Positions 53,452 to 63,361 of a stretch of 64,000 bases of DNA are shown here, in pieces. Source of the DNA: Marinobacter adhaerens HP15 (GTDB lineage: Bacteria; Pseudomonadota; Gammaproteobacteria; Pseudomonadales; Oleiphilaceae); assembly GCF_000166295.1 (NCBI RefSeq), contig NC_017506.1:2914001-2978000 (forward strand). Reading direction: 5' to 3'. The notes under the pieces were generated by a model. It ran no database searches. It was not told the origin of the DNA and saw only the letters and a program-made list of their open reading frames with translations. A program made the translations under genes and the position numbers. The first letter of the stretch is position 1, and each line of letters begins with the position of its first letter.

Positions 53452-53700
53452 GTGGGTTTCAAGGATCTGGTGGAGAAGCTTGACGATATTCTAGGCGACC
53501 ATGACAAAGGTAAATCCCTGGCGCTTGAAGAACTGAAGCGTCTTGAAGAGCGCCTGATGGAGAAGCAGGAGAAATACCGCGACCGACTGACTTCCGGCGC
53601 CCCGGGGGAAACACCCGCTCAAACAGAAGTTCGCCTGCGAGTCGTTGAGGCGCAACTTGCCAAATTGAGAGAGCTTATGGAAGAGGATAGGCTTTCGTGA
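53452..53700 (+). CDS. Small coiled-coil protein preceding a Nudix gene
   Basis: An 82-residue highly charged helical protein (LEELKRLEERLMEKQEKYRDRL and a C-terminal LRVVEAQLAKLRELMEEDR) with no membrane segment. It starts at GTG 53452 after an AGGGA site. Its stop overlaps the GTG start of the Nudix gene, which indicates translational coupling. I do not recognise the family. Confidence 0.7.
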   Translation: MGFKDLVEKLDDILGDHDKGKSLALEELKRLEERLMEKQEKYRDRLTSGAPGETPAQTEVRLRVVEAQLAKLRELMEEDRLS

Positions 53701-54296
53701 CCTCGAAATCCTGGCTAAGCCATTTGCGCCCCCACAAGATACCGTTTAGGCGCCGATTCGCCCGAGCGTCCGTCGCCCTTATCTTTCGAAGCACAGAAAA
53801 CGGCTGCAAGGAGTTGCTCTTTATCCAGCGGGCCCGTCGGGAGGGTGACCCCTGGTCTGGCGACATGGCTTTCCCGGGCGGCCGCCTGCAACCTGAAGAT
53901 GCATCTGCACGAGCCGCTGCCGAGCGGGAAACACTGGAAGAAACCGGCATGGATCTGAGGCGCCACGGCCGCTTTCTCACCCGGCTGTCCGACCTGATCA
54001 CCCGCCATCACAGCCGCTGGCGCCCGATGGTGGTCACCCCCTATGTGTTCGAGTGGCGCGGACCGAAGTCGGTCTCGACGAACCACGAAGTCGAGCGAGC
54101 GGTCTGGGTGCCGATGGACTACCTCGGCGCAGACGCAAACCAGGGCCGACTTTCCTGGCGCACGCCCCTGGGCACACTCAACATGCCCTGTTGCCGTTAC
54201 CAGGATGCCTGCATCTGGGGATTAAGCTATAGCATGTTGCAGGAGCTACTGGCATTGGCCCCTGACAAGAATGAGAGTTCGATCCATGACCGTTGA
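53697..54296 (+). CDS. Nudix hydrolase, CoA-pyrophosphatase-like
   Basis: A 199-residue Nudix protein. The box runs from GGRLQPEDAS to RETLEETGM with the spacing seen in NudL/UPF0035 enzymes, and SGDMAFPGG precedes it. These enzymes cleave CoA or related dinucleotide pyrophosphates. Start is GTG 53697, overlapping the stop of the coiled-coil gene; the end overlaps the start of the MBL gene, giving a three-gene coupled run. Confidence 0.88.
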   Translation: MTSKSWLSHLRPHKIPFRRRFARASVALIFRSTENGCKELLFIQRARREGDPWSGDMAFPGGRLQPEDASARAAAERETLEETGMDLRRHGRFLTRLSDLITRHHSRWRPMVVTPYVFEWRGPKSVSTNHEVERAVWVPMDYLGADANQGRLSWRTPLGTLNMPCCRYQDACIWGLSYSMLQELLALAPDKNESSIHDR

Positions 54297-55311
54297 CCGT
54301 AATCGCCTTGCCGCTCTCGCTGCGGAACCTCATTTCTATCGGGGCAGGTACCGCAACCTGGAGCCAGTCCCCCGACATGGCATTGGCGATTTTATGCGCT
54401 GGCAACTGGCCCCGGGCCGCAACTTCCCGAAGGGAAAACGCTTCACGCTGCTGCGGCCAGATACGCATTCCCTGATGAGTCCGCCCGAAGAACCACAACT
54501 GGTCTGGCTGGGTCACGCCTCGTTCCTGTTCCAGTATCGTGGTCTGAACGTGCTCACCGACCCGGTACTGTCGGAACGCGCCAGCCCCTTTCAACTGGTC
54601 GGGCCAAAGCGTTATACACCGCCGGCCCTGACGGTAGCAGACATGCCGCCGATTGATTTGGTGCTGATTTCCCACAACCACTACGACCACCTTGATGAAA
54701 AAACCGTGCGCCAGTTACACCGGCGCTTCGGAGACAACCTGCGCTTCTGCATTCCCCGAGGGCTTAAGCAATGGTTCGAGAAACGAAGCATCCATAACCT
54801 GGTGGAACTGGACTGGTGGCAATCCGAGCCCCTGCCTGGCAACCGCGAAGTGTTCTGCCTTCCGGCCCAGCACTTCAGTGGCCGGACCCCAACGGATACC
54901 AACACCTCACTCTGGTGCAGCTGGCTGCTGGAAATCGACGGTTTCCGGCTCTATTTCGCCGGCGATACGGGCTACGGGGGAATCTTCAGGAAAATCGGCG
55001 AGCTGTTCTCGCCCATTGATCTGGCGCTGCTGCCCATTGGAGCCTACGACCCGCGCTGGTTCATGGCGCCGGTGCACGTGGCCCCGGAAGAGGCGGTGAG
55101 CATTCATCAGGATATCGGTTCCCGACAGTCGGTGGCGATGCACTGGGGCACGTTCGTGCTCACCGACGAGCCCATGGACGAGCCGCCCCGACGGCTAAGG
55201 GCCGCCCTGGAGCGACAAGGGCTGAACGAAACGGATTTTCGGCTGATGCAGCACGGGGAAGTCTGGTCGCCACGCTCGGGTAGCGATCCGGATTCAGAAG
55301 TACCCCAGTAG
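54286..55311 (+). CDS. MBL-fold metallohydrolase, NAPE-PLD-like
   Basis: A 341-residue metallo-beta-lactamase fold enzyme. The first motif is WLGHASFLFQ, the metal-binding motif is HNHYDHLD, then PAQHFSGRTP, the bridging Asp in YFAGDTGY and the last His in AMHWGTF. The order and length follow the YtnP/NAPE-PLD-like branch acting on phosphodiesters or lactones. ATG 54286 is preferred; ATG 54271 is possible and neither has a clear ribosome-binding site. Confidence 0.88.
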   Translation: MTVDRNRLAALAAEPHFYRGRYRNLEPVPRHGIGDFMRWQLAPGRNFPKGKRFTLLRPDTHSLMSPPEEPQLVWLGHASFLFQYRGLNVLTDPVLSERASPFQLVGPKRYTPPALTVADMPPIDLVLISHNHYDHLDEKTVRQLHRRFGDNLRFCIPRGLKQWFEKRSIHNLVELDWWQSEPLPGNREVFCLPAQHFSGRTPTDTNTSLWCSWLLEIDGFRLYFAGDTGYGGIFRKIGELFSPIDLALLPIGAYDPRWFMAPVHVAPEEAVSIHQDIGSRQSVAMHWGTFVLTDEPMDEPPRRLRAALERQGLNETDFRLMQHGEVWSPRSGSDPDSEVPQ

Positions 55312-55779
55312 CCTGCCGAGAACCAGTGCGCTGATCCAGACTACCAACGAGAGCAAGCCCCCTGCCCTGAGGGCCAAAGGCATGGGTGACTCCATCGGCA
55401 AGCTTCGTATATCCCGGCGCGCCATTACCCGCCCCAGAGTCAACGCATTCAACGCACCCAGCACAACAAAAGCAATTTTCGCCTGGAACAGCGGAGAGGC
55501 GGCATAGTCCGGAGCGTTGGTGGCGAACAACAACAGTCCGAAGATAACCGCCAGCGCCAGACCCATTGCTGCCGTATCGCGGAGCACATCAACAAATACC
55601 ATCACCGGGTAGTTCCGCCAAAGCCCCAGCAGACGCAGATCCAGCGGCACGATGCTCCCCACCAACAGGGAAACGCCGAGTATATGGCCGGCGTTTACCA
55701 GCGGGTACATGAAGGTGGAATTGCGCAGGGCTGAGACAAAGGCCAGATTTTCAACGGAGATCAGCGCTTGCTCAATCAT
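55294..55779 (-). CDS. Integral membrane protein of unknown function
   Basis: A 161-residue protein with four predicted membrane helices. Motifs include YPLVNAGHILGVSLLVGS in the second helix region and FQAKIAFVVLGALNAL. The conserved His in the membrane resembles DUF6644/DUF2214-type proteins. Its end overlaps the MBL gene convergently by 18 bp. It starts 8 bp after the DUF6152 gene, so the two form an operon. Confidence 0.75.
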   Translation of the reverse strand: MIEQALISVENLAFVSALRNSTFMYPLVNAGHILGVSLLVGSIVPLDLRLLGLWRNYPVMVFVDVLRDTAAMGLALAVIFGLLLFATNAPDYAASPLFQAKIAFVVLGALNALTLGRVMARRDIRSLPMESPMPLALRAGGLLSLVVWISALVLGRLLGYF

Positions 55780-55787
55780 CCCGGAAT

Positions 55788-56168
55788 TCAGGACGTGCGG
55801 CCGGGATACAAATTGTAATCCTGCCCGTCAATCACAACCCGCTCAGCCTTCACCAGACGCTCGTTCTCCCGCGCAGAACGATGGCCGTGCACGGTTATTT
55901 CCTGACCCTGGCTCAACATCTCTTTGGTAAGCCCAACACGGTCGTTGCGCCAGGGCTGACCAACCTCCACAACCCAGTCCTCGCCATCCACGCGTAGTGT
56001 CACCTCGCCATGGGGATTTCCAAGGCGTACTGACTGAATGACTCCAGTAATTTCAAATTCCTCGTCTGTGGCCCACGCCCAGCCGTGGTGAGCCTGTGCA
56101 GCAGAGGCAACGACTAAAGCAGCAAGAAAGGCAACACATATCAGATAGGTAAAACGAAGCTGAGGCAT
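55788..56168 (-). CDS. DUF6152-like periplasmic protein
   Basis: A 126-residue secreted protein. The signal peptide ends at AAQAHHGWAW, and this HHGW start of the mature chain is characteristic. The fold is a small beta barrel: ITGVIQSVRLGNPHGEVTL and ITVHGHRSARENERLV. AAGAGGA precedes ATG 56168. It is upstream of the four-helix membrane protein, and the pair may act together, perhaps on metal or heme, but that is not shown. Confidence 0.85.
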   Translation of the reverse strand: MPQLRFTYLICVAFLAALVVASAAQAHHGWAWATDEEFEITGVIQSVRLGNPHGEVTLRVDGEDWVVEVGQPWRNDRVGLTKEMLSQGQEITVHGHRSARENERLVKAERVVIDGQDYNLYPGRTS

Positions 56169-56305
56169 ATCGAATCCTCTTATCGCGGTTTTGTCGGGAC
56201 AATTCGCCCCGCACACTCGTTACTACTCAACCAGTGTACGAAATTGCCATTACACCAGACTATGACCGGCAAGCCAGAGAATCGTGCCCGAGCAACGACA
56301 GACGT

Positions 56306-57253
56306 CTAGAGCCGAACAACCCCCGCCCCCTGATCGTGCAACCAGCGCCGCCAGTCGAGGGCCAGCATGCTTACACCACCAATGTAATTGTCGTTGACCA
56401 GATAATAGGAGATGGTGCGATCTCCCCGATTAAAGTTGTGCATCAGGCGCACCACAAAGTTTCTTCGGGTAGGTTTGGACATCAGGAAATACACGAACTG
56501 GCCAGACTGGGCCCGCAGGCTTCCGCGCCCCGACAGATCCGAATGTCGCCACTTGTTGCTTGGCAGCTTCAATAGCTGATCGATGCCCGCCAGACGGCCC
56601 TGTTCAAGTGCCTGATCAACCACCCACTGATTTTCACGGTGGCGCTCAAAATACAAGCCGGATTCATCGCGCTCAATGGTCTCCATCTGCTCTGCCAACC
56701 CTTCGTTCAGCCAGGCTGGCGCATAGGGAACGATGGTATCGACAACCGCATGACTCACTTCGTGCTTGATGGTTTTGAAGGTGAGATTTCTGTTTTTACG
56801 AACATAGACGACGATCTGGTGTTCGGAAGGTATGTAAAGCCCGTAAGAGGCAACAGCCACCCCCCTGTTCCGACGGACGAGGTAGTTCCGGTATGCCGCG
56901 CTGTCTTTGAGAATCAGAATATTGACCGGCACCGTCCGGTGCATATCAAAAGACATCACCCGGTCGAAGAACTCATAGACGTTGTTTACGCCTTCAACGA
57001 TCTGCTGGTGTTCCGCTTCGCTCAGCTCAACATCAACAGTTCTGATATCGATCTCAAAACGCGACCATTCAGAGGCACCTGGCTTAACATTGACCACTTC
57101 CTGCGCGACCCGGTGATCCTGCCGATCGCCAAAATGCACCTGGCCGTTTTCATCCACCCATTTATAGATCTTTGCAGAAACCGGGCACGCAGCCATCATA
57201 AACAGCGTTAAAACCACCACTGGATACACGGCTTTCCTTAACCTTTTAAACAC
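56306..57253 (-). CDS. DUF4124 protein with peptidase-MA-like domain
   Basis: A 315-residue secreted protein. After a signal peptide (residues 1-27) comes a DUF4124 segment (KIYKWVDENGQVHFGD). The remainder resembles gluzincin peptidase-MA domains: KHEVSHAVVD gives the HExxH-type zinc site, with Glu in LNEGLAEQME as third ligand. It may be a periplasmic metallopeptidase. Start is GTG 57253. Confidence 0.85.
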   Translation of the reverse strand: MFKRLRKAVYPVVVLTLFMMAACPVSAKIYKWVDENGQVHFGDRQDHRVAQEVVNVKPGASEWSRFEIDIRTVDVELSEAEHQQIVEGVNNVYEFFDRVMSFDMHRTVPVNILILKDSAAYRNYLVRRNRGVAVASYGLYIPSEHQIVVYVRKNRNLTFKTIKHEVSHAVVDTIVPYAPAWLNEGLAEQMETIERDESGLYFERHRENQWVVDQALEQGRLAGIDQLLKLPSNKWRHSDLSGRGSLRAQSGQFVYFLMSKPTRRNFVVRLMHNFNRGDRTISYYLVNDNYIGGVSMLALDWRRWLHDQGAGVVRL

Positions 57254-57418
57254 TGCGCCTTACCCGACCGAGAGATGAGAGATAGTTGCGGTAGCTAAAA
57301 AGGTACAGCGAAAGGCAGGATATGCCAACACGCATGATCGCTTCGCGTGACAGGCTTACCGGGCTCCCTGCAGTCTGTCCATTGGTCACTGCAAAGAACC
57401 CGGTTTTTCTGCGGAGAA

Positions 57419-58408
57419 TTAACGGGTCGGCGGCGCCATGAACTCAGGCCCTACCGGATCAGTAATGCACCGATCCAGAATGCCATCAATTTCGGCCATC
57501 GCATTCTTGTCGAGAGACCAGCCGTCGATTTCGTCAACCGGGTCCAGCTGCTCCGGTCTTCTCGCGCCCCACAGCGCTGTTGTGACGCCGGGTTGATCCA
57601 CCAGCCAGCGAAGGGCCAGTGCCAATACACTTTTCTGGTACCGCTCTCGGGCGAACGCATCCAGTTCGGCCACGGCATTGAGATACTGCCGATAGCGATC
57701 GCCCTGGAACTTCGGATCATTCTTGCGCAGGTCGTCACCGGTAAACTGAGTGTCTTCCCGCATCTTGCCGGTCAGAAAGCCGCGGCAGAGACCGCCGTAG
57801 GTGATGGTGGCAATGCCGTTTTCCCGACAGTACGGCAAAATATCCTGTTCGATCTCCCGTTCAAACAGGTTATACGGGGGCTGCAAACTATGCAGGGGCA
57901 CGCTCTTTTGCAGCTCATCCATCTGAGATGGCGTAAAGTTACTCACGCCAATGGCGCGGATTTTTCCCGCCTGGTATAGCTTTTCCAGCGCCCGTGCAGT
58001 TTCCTCCATAGGCGTCTTCGGATCAGGCCAGTGGACCTGATAAATATCGATCCGGTCGGTCTGCAGGCGTTTCAGGGAATCTTCGACTTCCCGCTCGATC
58101 CGCGAGGCACTCGCATCGCGCCAGACCTTGTCGTGATCATCATTCCAGTTCAAGGCCACCTTGGTGGCCAAAGCCACCTGATCCCGCCGGCCATCTGAGA
58201 GGGCCTTGCCCACAATCTCTTCGGAACGACCGAAACCATACACCGGCGCCGTATCCACAAGCCCAATGCCTTTATCGATCGCCCTGTGGATCGTATCGAT
58301 GGACTGGGCTTCGTCGGTTCCGCCCCACATCCAGCCGCCAATAGCCCAGGTGCCGAGCCCGACGGGCGTTACCTGAATGTCGGTGTTGCCGAATGTGCGC
58401 TTATCCAT
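57419..58408 (-). CDS. Aldo/keto reductase
   Basis: A 329-residue TIM-barrel oxidoreductase. The catalytic tetrad is visible: Asp in LVDTAPVYG, Tyr in the same segment, Lys in LATKVAL and His in YQVHWPD. The NADPH-binding region near LALRWLVDQPGVTTALWGA is standard. An AGGAGG site precedes ATG 58408, excluding a longer frame. The substrate is unknown. Confidence 0.92.
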   Translation of the reverse strand: MDKRTFGNTDIQVTPVGLGTWAIGGWMWGGTDEAQSIDTIHRAIDKGIGLVDTAPVYGFGRSEEIVGKALSDGRRDQVALATKVALNWNDDHDKVWRDASASRIEREVEDSLKRLQTDRIDIYQVHWPDPKTPMEETARALEKLYQAGKIRAIGVSNFTPSQMDELQKSVPLHSLQPPYNLFEREIEQDILPYCRENGIATITYGGLCRGFLTGKMREDTQFTGDDLRKNDPKFQGDRYRQYLNAVAELDAFARERYQKSVLALALRWLVDQPGVTTALWGARRPEQLDPVDEIDGWSLDKNAMAEIDGILDRCITDPVGPEFMAPPTR

Positions 58409-58497
58409 GTTTCCTCCTTTGCCTCTGAACTCATTTGGAGAGAACGCAATAATTTGATTATTACCTGACACAGACATGCGACGGACAACGGGTGAAT

Positions 58498-58953
58498 TCA
58501 ACCCGGCAGCTCAATAACCTCGCCGACGACCCCATCTTCGCTGATCTCCAACCGCCCCACCGTAATCGGCAAAGTAAAGCGCCTGGGGCCTGCGCCACCA
58601 GGATTGAAGTACAGCACATCGCCAATCCACTCGTTGCGGGGTTTGTGGGAGTGGCCAGCAATCACCACGCGGTAGCGGCCCTGCGGATCGAAGTCGAGGG
58701 TTTTGACATCGTGGAGCATGTAAAGGGCCTGGCCGAGAAACTCCAGATCTCGAGTGTCGGGAAGCTCGGCTGCACGGCCGGATTTATCGATATTACCGCG
58801 GATGGCAATGACCGGCGCGATCGCCTCGAGCGCGTCCAGAACGTCGTCCCGCCCGACATCGCCGGCATGCAGGATGAGCTCCGAGCCCTGAAAGGCTTCC
58901 AGGGCTTCTGGACGCATTTTGCTATGGGTATCTGCAATCACGCCGATCTGCAT
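58498..58953 (-). CDS. YfcE/MJ0936-like metallophosphoesterase
   Basis: A 151-residue calcineurin-like phosphodiesterase with the full metal-site set: DTHS, HAGDVG, RGNID and GHSHKP, ending in LYFNPGGAG. It hydrolyses a phosphodiester; the natural substrate is unclear. ATG 58953 is chosen over a longer start that would overlap the SlyD gene. It follows the FKBP gene by 16 bp. Confidence 0.9.
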   Translation of the reverse strand: MQIGVIADTHSKMRPEALEAFQGSELILHAGDVGRDDVLDALEAIAPVIAIRGNIDKSGRAAELPDTRDLEFLGQALYMLHDVKTLDFDPQGRYRVVIAGHSHKPRNEWIGDVLYFNPGGAGPRRFTLPITVGRLEISEDGVVGEVIELPG

Positions 58954-58969
58954 GCCTGCCCCCACATGC

Positions 58970-59452
58970 TTAGTGGTGATGCCCGCCCGGGCCATGCGCG
59001 TGGCCGTGGGCTATCTCTTCCGAGGTCGCGGCGCGCACGTCAATCACCTCAATATCAAAGGTCAGGGTTCTGCCGGCCATCGGATGGTTGGTGTCGACAT
59101 CGGCAAATTTGTGGCCCACCTTGGCAACAACCACGTGGCGAGGCCCCTGCTCGGTCTGAACCTGAGCAACCATGCCCGCCTTCCAGCGTTTGGCCCCCAT
59201 CAGATGCTTGATCGGCACCCGCTGGATGGCATCGGGCTTGCGGGGCCCATAGGCTTTATCGGGAGTGACAGTCACACTGAAGGTATCGCCGGCATCGCGA
59301 CCTTCCAGGGCTTCTTCCAGGCCCTTGATGATGCCGCCGTGGCCATGCAGGTAGGCGTTCGGCTCACCGCCGTGGGAGTCTTCAACAACGTTGTCTTGCT
59401 CATCACGAACGCTGTAGTGGAACAGGACGACCTGGTTCTTTTCAATTGGCAT
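58970..59452 (-). CDS. SlyD-like FKBP peptidyl-prolyl isomerase
   Basis: A 160-residue FKBP-type isomerase and chaperone. The FKBP core (VVLFHYSVRDEQDNVVEDS, GGIIKGLEEALEGRDAGD) is interrupted by the insert-in-flap domain of SlyD, and the C-terminus is His-rich (HGHAHGPGGHHH), a metal-binding tail. It assists folding and possibly nickel handling. It lies just upstream of the phosphodiesterase. Confidence 0.93.
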   Translation of the reverse strand: MPIEKNQVVLFHYSVRDEQDNVVEDSHGGEPNAYLHGHGGIIKGLEEALEGRDAGDTFSVTVTPDKAYGPRKPDAIQRVPIKHLMGAKRWKAGMVAQVQTEQGPRHVVVAKVGHKFADVDTNHPMAGRTLTFDIEVIDVRAATSEEIAHGHAHGPGGHHH

Positions 59453-59525
59453 AAGGCTCTCTTTCACGTTTAAAGATGCCCCATTGTAACCGGCAGCAGC
59501 TGTGACGTCAGAGCGGAAACTGGCT

Positions 59526-60308
59526 TCATCCCTGCCAATAGGCCTTACTGGCCTCATCCATCGGAAAAAAGTGCTCGATCCGCAAATTCTGAGCAGTCAC
59601 ATCCAGCGGCGTGCCTATCGTTGCAATGGTGGAAAAGATCCTGAGCTGCTGATCGCCCAGATTCAGTGTGAAAGGAATCGCCGGGTAGTCCAGGTGCTCC
59701 ACCACGTGGTTTTTCCAGTTCTGAGGAACGCCGGGCACGGTCAAAGCCTGCTCCAGTAACCGGTTGGGCTGATCCCGGAAAGGGCCCGCAAGGTGCTCAT
59801 GGTAAACGCGTTGCAGCATGTGGCAGGCAATATTCTCCCAATCAACCACGAAGGGTTTCATGCCGCGCTCATCCAGCAGCGACAGCAAGAAGTTCGGCCG
59901 GGCCGGAAACCGGGCCCCCAGCTCGTTCATCCTCGCCATCATCGCCTGCATGGTCTGGTTGGCCATCACCAGATAATACTCATGGTCGAAAACCACGGCC
60001 GGGTACGGCAGGTGCCCCTCCAGCAAGTGTTCAAGCGCCTCCCTGATCATGGACATGGCAGGCGCATTCAGATCCTGATCGGAGTAGACCTGGCTGTATC
60101 CTGCAGCAGACAGGAGCCGATTGGTTCCGGCCAGGTCCGCCTGCAGCATCTGAGCTAAATGTATAACCATGCCTTTGCTGGGCTTGCTGCGGCCGGTTTC
60201 CAGAAAGCTGATGTGCTTGGGCGACACCTCACACGCAAGGGCAAAATCCATCTGGCTCAGGCGCTTGCCCAGCCGCATTTCTCTGAACAGAGTACCAAAG
60301 GCGCTCAT
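59526..60308 (-). CDS. XRE-type regulator with MmyB-like ligand domain
   Basis: A 260-residue regulator. The helix-turn-helix is at about residues 10-65 (LSQMDFALACEVSPKHISFLETGRSKPS), followed by a MmyB-type ligand-binding domain of about 180 residues (from DLNAPAMSMIREALEHLL to the C-terminus). AGGA lies eight bases before ATG 60308. Target and ligand are unknown; the divergent neighbour is a small membrane protein. Confidence 0.9.
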   Translation of the reverse strand: MSAFGTLFREMRLGKRLSQMDFALACEVSPKHISFLETGRSKPSKGMVIHLAQMLQADLAGTNRLLSAAGYSQVYSDQDLNAPAMSMIREALEHLLEGHLPYPAVVFDHEYYLVMANQTMQAMMARMNELGARFPARPNFLLSLLDERGMKPFVVDWENIACHMLQRVYHEHLAGPFRDQPNRLLEQALTVPGVPQNWKNHVVEHLDYPAIPFTLNLGDQQLRIFSTIATIGTPLDVTAQNLRIEHFFPMDEASKAYWQG

Positions 60309-60458
60309 TGGGCTTCCTGTAAATTCCGAGTGTTCAGCCATTATCGTAGCCGAGGGTAGGCGGAACCATTACCTCACAGGTAATTGAGACTATCACCGCC
60401 CGGGTAGAAGCTTTGCAGTGTAGTCCCACATTTTGCGAAACCCGATTGAGGTGATCCC

Positions 60459-60866
60459 ATGAAAAACTTAATACGTCGATTCAGCGTGAAGCAAATCCTT
60501 CTGAGCGATGTCTTCCTCTCCACGCCCCTTGCGTTGGCTCTTATTCTCGCCGCTGAGCCGATTGCCCAGTGGGCCGGTGGCCCTGGCGCAACCTTCTACA
60601 TGGTGGTCGGCATTGTGATGCTGCTGTGGTGCGTGGATATGGCCGTTATCGCCAGCAAGGAACAGTGGCAGGAGAAGTTCCTCAAGCTGATAATTATGGT
60701 AGATGTCACCTGGAGCCTGATGGCCCTTGCCCTGATGATCTGGTTTGCCCCAAGCCTGCAACCTCTGGGCTGGGCACTGTTCGCCCTGAATGTGCTGGTT
60801 CCGCTGGACATGGCATGGATGAAGCGGGTTGCCAGCAGCAAACCAGAGCAGCCTGCGTTCGGCTAA
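60459..60866 (+). CDS. Four-helix integral membrane protein
   Basis: A 135-residue protein with four predicted membrane helices: residues ~12-32, ~46-66, ~75-97 and ~102-120. I do not recognise the family. Its position opposite the XRE regulator suggests it is regulated by it. It is followed by a strong hairpin. Confidence 0.72.
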   Translation: MKNLIRRFSVKQILLSDVFLSTPLALALILAAEPIAQWAGGPGATFYMVVGIVMLLWCVDMAVIASKEQWQEKFLKLIIMVDVTWSLMALALMIWFAPSLQPLGWALFALNVLVPLDMAWMKRVASSKPEQPAFG

Positions 60867-60888
60867 TGAGTTGCTCAAAGAGATGATC

Positions 60889-60930
60889 TTGTGTGGCTGG
60901 GCGCTTCCAGCCACACAATTGCCAGTTGTT
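60889..60930 (+). terminator. Long-stem intrinsic terminator
   Basis: A 12-bp perfect stem TTGTGTGGCTGG / CCAGCCACACAA with a 6-base loop, followed by a T-containing stretch (TTGTTTTG). It lies between the four-helix protein gene and the convergent radD gene and may act for both. Confidence 0.75.
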
Positions 60931-60961
60931 TTGTGGTTTGACGGTTTAGATTTCCAGAGGC

Positions 60962-62719
60962 TCACACCTCATTCGCCTTCCGAAACTGCCCCTGATAATC
61001 AAAAACCCGTTCCTGCACCTGCCAATAGTGCTTCTGCTTACGCGCAATCACGAAATCCGGTGCCGGCAATAAGGCCTCCAGCTCAAGCACCTCATCCGCT
61101 GAGCTGAACGCTTTCGGGGCCTGGCTATTGGCAAAGCGACGCCCGAACAGTTTATTAAAAACAGCGCGTTGGCCCGGCTTGCTGAAATCAAACGACTCGC
61201 CGAGTTCTTCCCCATCTTCCCCGTGATAGGTGATCTTCAACTTGCTGCCATCGGCAACCAGCGATATCCCGGCGCAGCGGATGACCATGGCATCCTTGAG
61301 TTTCAGCGCATCTCTCAGCTGATCATCCGGGTCGATGATGGCTTTGTGGCACTGGTGACAGTTGCGGGCCGCAATATCATTCTCAGCCCCGCAATGCGGG
61401 CACTCCTTGAAGCGGAAACGGTAATCGCACTGCTGCGGGCGTTCATCCTGAACCCCGTCAACAGGCTCGAGCAGTCCCTGACAACGACGCCCGTAATGCT
61501 CGATCACACGGCCATCATCGTCTGTTTTGCCCCAGAAGATATTGGCAAACCCGCAGCCCGGGCAGAACACCTGCACCGGCTCACTGTCGGGGTTCGGCTT
61601 TGGCTCCCCCACTTCCGGATGATGCAGATTCACATGGTTGCCGGCGTAATCGATCACCAGGCAATCCTGTTTACCCTCATCCAGACGAAGCCCGCGGCCT
61701 ACTATTTGCTGATAGAGACTCACCGACTGGGTGGGCCGAAGAATGGCGATGAAGTCCACATGGGGCGCATCAAAGCCCGTGGTGAGCACAGACACGTTCA
61801 CCAGATATTTCAACTGCCGCTGCTTGAAGCGCTGAATCAGCAAGTCCCGATCCTTCAGATCGGTGGCGCCCGTTATCAGGGCAGTTTCGTGTTCTGGCAG
61901 GTATCCGGCGACCTCCCGCGCATGCTCCACGGTGGCCGCAAAGATCATCACGCCCTGACGCTCGGCAGCCAACTCCACAACCTGCTCAATGATCGCCCGG
62001 GTCACGCGCTTGTGTTTGCTCAGCAGCTGGTTAACGTCCCTCTCGGCGTATTCGCCAAAGCGGTCCTTGGGCAGCGCAGAGAAATCGTATTGAGCCACTG
62101 CCGCGTTCACCAGCTCCGGCCGGGTGAGATACCCCCGGTTGATCATGTAACTCAGCGGTAGCTCGTAAATGCAGTGCTGAAAAGGCTTGTCATCCTCGCC
62201 CCGAACAAAGCCCCGATAGTGATAGCGATAGATCCAGCCCATGGCCAGACGGTAAGGCGTAGCAGTCAGCCCGAGCACTTTCAGAGAATCGTTCTGTTGC
62301 CGCAAGAGCTCTATGATGCGCTGATATTGGCTAGTTTCTTCTCCGCTGACCCGATGGCATTCATCAATAATGACCAGCGAGTATTCGTCCCGAAACTGAT
62401 CCAGGTTCGCCGATACCGACTGCACACTGGCAAAGGTCACCTGGTGGTGACTTTCCTTCCGCTTCAGCCCGGCGGAGAAAATTCCGCCGGTTAATCCATA
62501 ACTCTGATACTTGGCGTGATTCTGCTCCACCAGCTCCTTTACGTGGGTTACCACCAGGATCTTTCGCTTTGCGAGACGCGCCAACTCGGCAATAACCAGG
62601 CTTTTCCCCGCACCGGTTGGCAGCACGATAACGGCGGACTCATCGGTTTTCCGAAAATGAGCCAGCGTGGCGTCAACCGCTTCCCGCTGGTAAGGCCGGA
62701 GTTTGAAAGGAGCGTTCAT
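60962..62719 (-). CDS. radD: DEAD/DEAH-box helicase RadD (YejH)
   Basis: A 585-residue SF2 ATPase of the RadD length. Walker A is LPTGAGKS with Lys39, Walker B DECH, motif III LTATP and motif [11 protein letters not shown]. The zinc-finger region carries CPGCGF and [18 protein letters not shown]. RadD takes part in DNA double-strand break repair through SSB-linked recombination. The C-terminal third contains the typical helical part. Confidence 0.94.
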   Translation of the reverse strand: MNAPFKLRPYQREAVDATLAHFRKTDESAVIVLPTGAGKSLVIAELARLAKRKILVVTHVKELVEQNHAKYQSYGLTGGIFSAGLKRKESHHQVTFASVQSVSANLDQFRDEYSLVIIDECHRVSGEETSQYQRIIELLRQQNDSLKVLGLTATPYRLAMGWIYRYHYRGFVRGEDDKPFQHCIYELPLSYMINRGYLTRPELVNAAVAQYDFSALPKDRFGEYAERDVNQLLSKHKRVTRAIIEQVVELAAERQGVMIFAATVEHAREVAGYLPEHETALITGATDLKDRDLLIQRFKQRQLKYLVNVSVLTTGFDAPHVDFIAILRPTQSVSLYQQIVGRGLRLDEGKQDCLVIDYAGNHVNLHHPEVGEPKPNPDSEPVQVFCPGCGFANIFWGKTDDDGRVIEHYGRRCQGLLEPVDGVQDERPQQCDYRFRFKECPHCGAENDIAARNCHQCHKAIIDPDDQLRDALKLKDAMVIRCAGISLVADGSKLKITYHGEDGEELGESFDFSKPGQRAVFNKLFGRRFANSQAPKAFSSADEVLELEALLPAPDFVIARKQKHYWQVQERVFDYQGQFRKANEV

Positions 62720-62947
62720 TTTGGAGGGCTTACTCGTTCTCAGACAGTGTGTTTCGGCTCTTAATGTTCATTGATAAATGCTCATGTGCACAACACCACT
62801 GACTGCTATCTTTGAATTGAGGAAGTAGAGGCGTTTGAGCTGACAGATACCCTGAGTTCTCCTCCAGGTCCATTACCACAGATCAGCAACCTGACTGGAT
62901 TAAAGGAATCAGTCAGGCCTCCGTTTTCCAGTATAAGGAGATATTGC

Positions 62948-63334
62948 ATGAGCAATTATATGTCGATATTGGGCGCCGTCGGGATTGCCGGCATAGCCGT
63001 CGCTATCACCGGTTGCGCGGGCTCCGTGGAGCCCCCCACCTCCCAAATGCGAGCCGCCGAATCTTCCGTTCAACAAGCGGTGTCATCCGACGCAAGAAAC
63101 TTTGAGCCAGTGCTGCTGAATCAGGCCCAGAACAAGCTTGCCGATGCCGAAGAGCTCATCGACGATGAAATGAGCGAGGAGAATTATCAGAAAGCACTGC
63201 ACCTTTTGGAACAGGCATCCGTCGATGCTCAGCTGGCCGGCGCGCGTGCCGAAACTGCAAAGGCCAAACAGGCTGTGGAAGAGATCAACAGGAACATTGA
63301 GTCTCTTCGCCAACGCATGAATGGAAGCCAGTAA
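62948..63334 (+). CDS. DUF4398 lipoprotein
   Basis: A 128-residue lipoprotein: the lipobox AITGC puts Cys23 as the mature start. The rest is helical with the DUF4398 pattern (MRAAESSVQQA and LADAEELIDDEMSEENYQKALHLLEQAS). It lies 27 bp before the OmpA-type lipoprotein gene, with which it shares this domain. Both probably sit at the outer membrane. Confidence 0.9.
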   Translation: MSNYMSILGAVGIAGIAVAITGCAGSVEPPTSQMRAAESSVQQAVSSDARNFEPVLLNQAQNKLADAEELIDDEMSEENYQKALHLLEQASVDAQLAGARAETAKAKQAVEEINRNIESLRQRMNGSQ

Positions 63335-63361
63335 GGGCGCCAGCTTAAACAGGAGATTGAT

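Noticed and set aside
61169..62161. 330-codon open frame antisense to radD
   Set aside because: It mirrors the helicase gene and shows no recognisable fold, ribosome-binding site or context.
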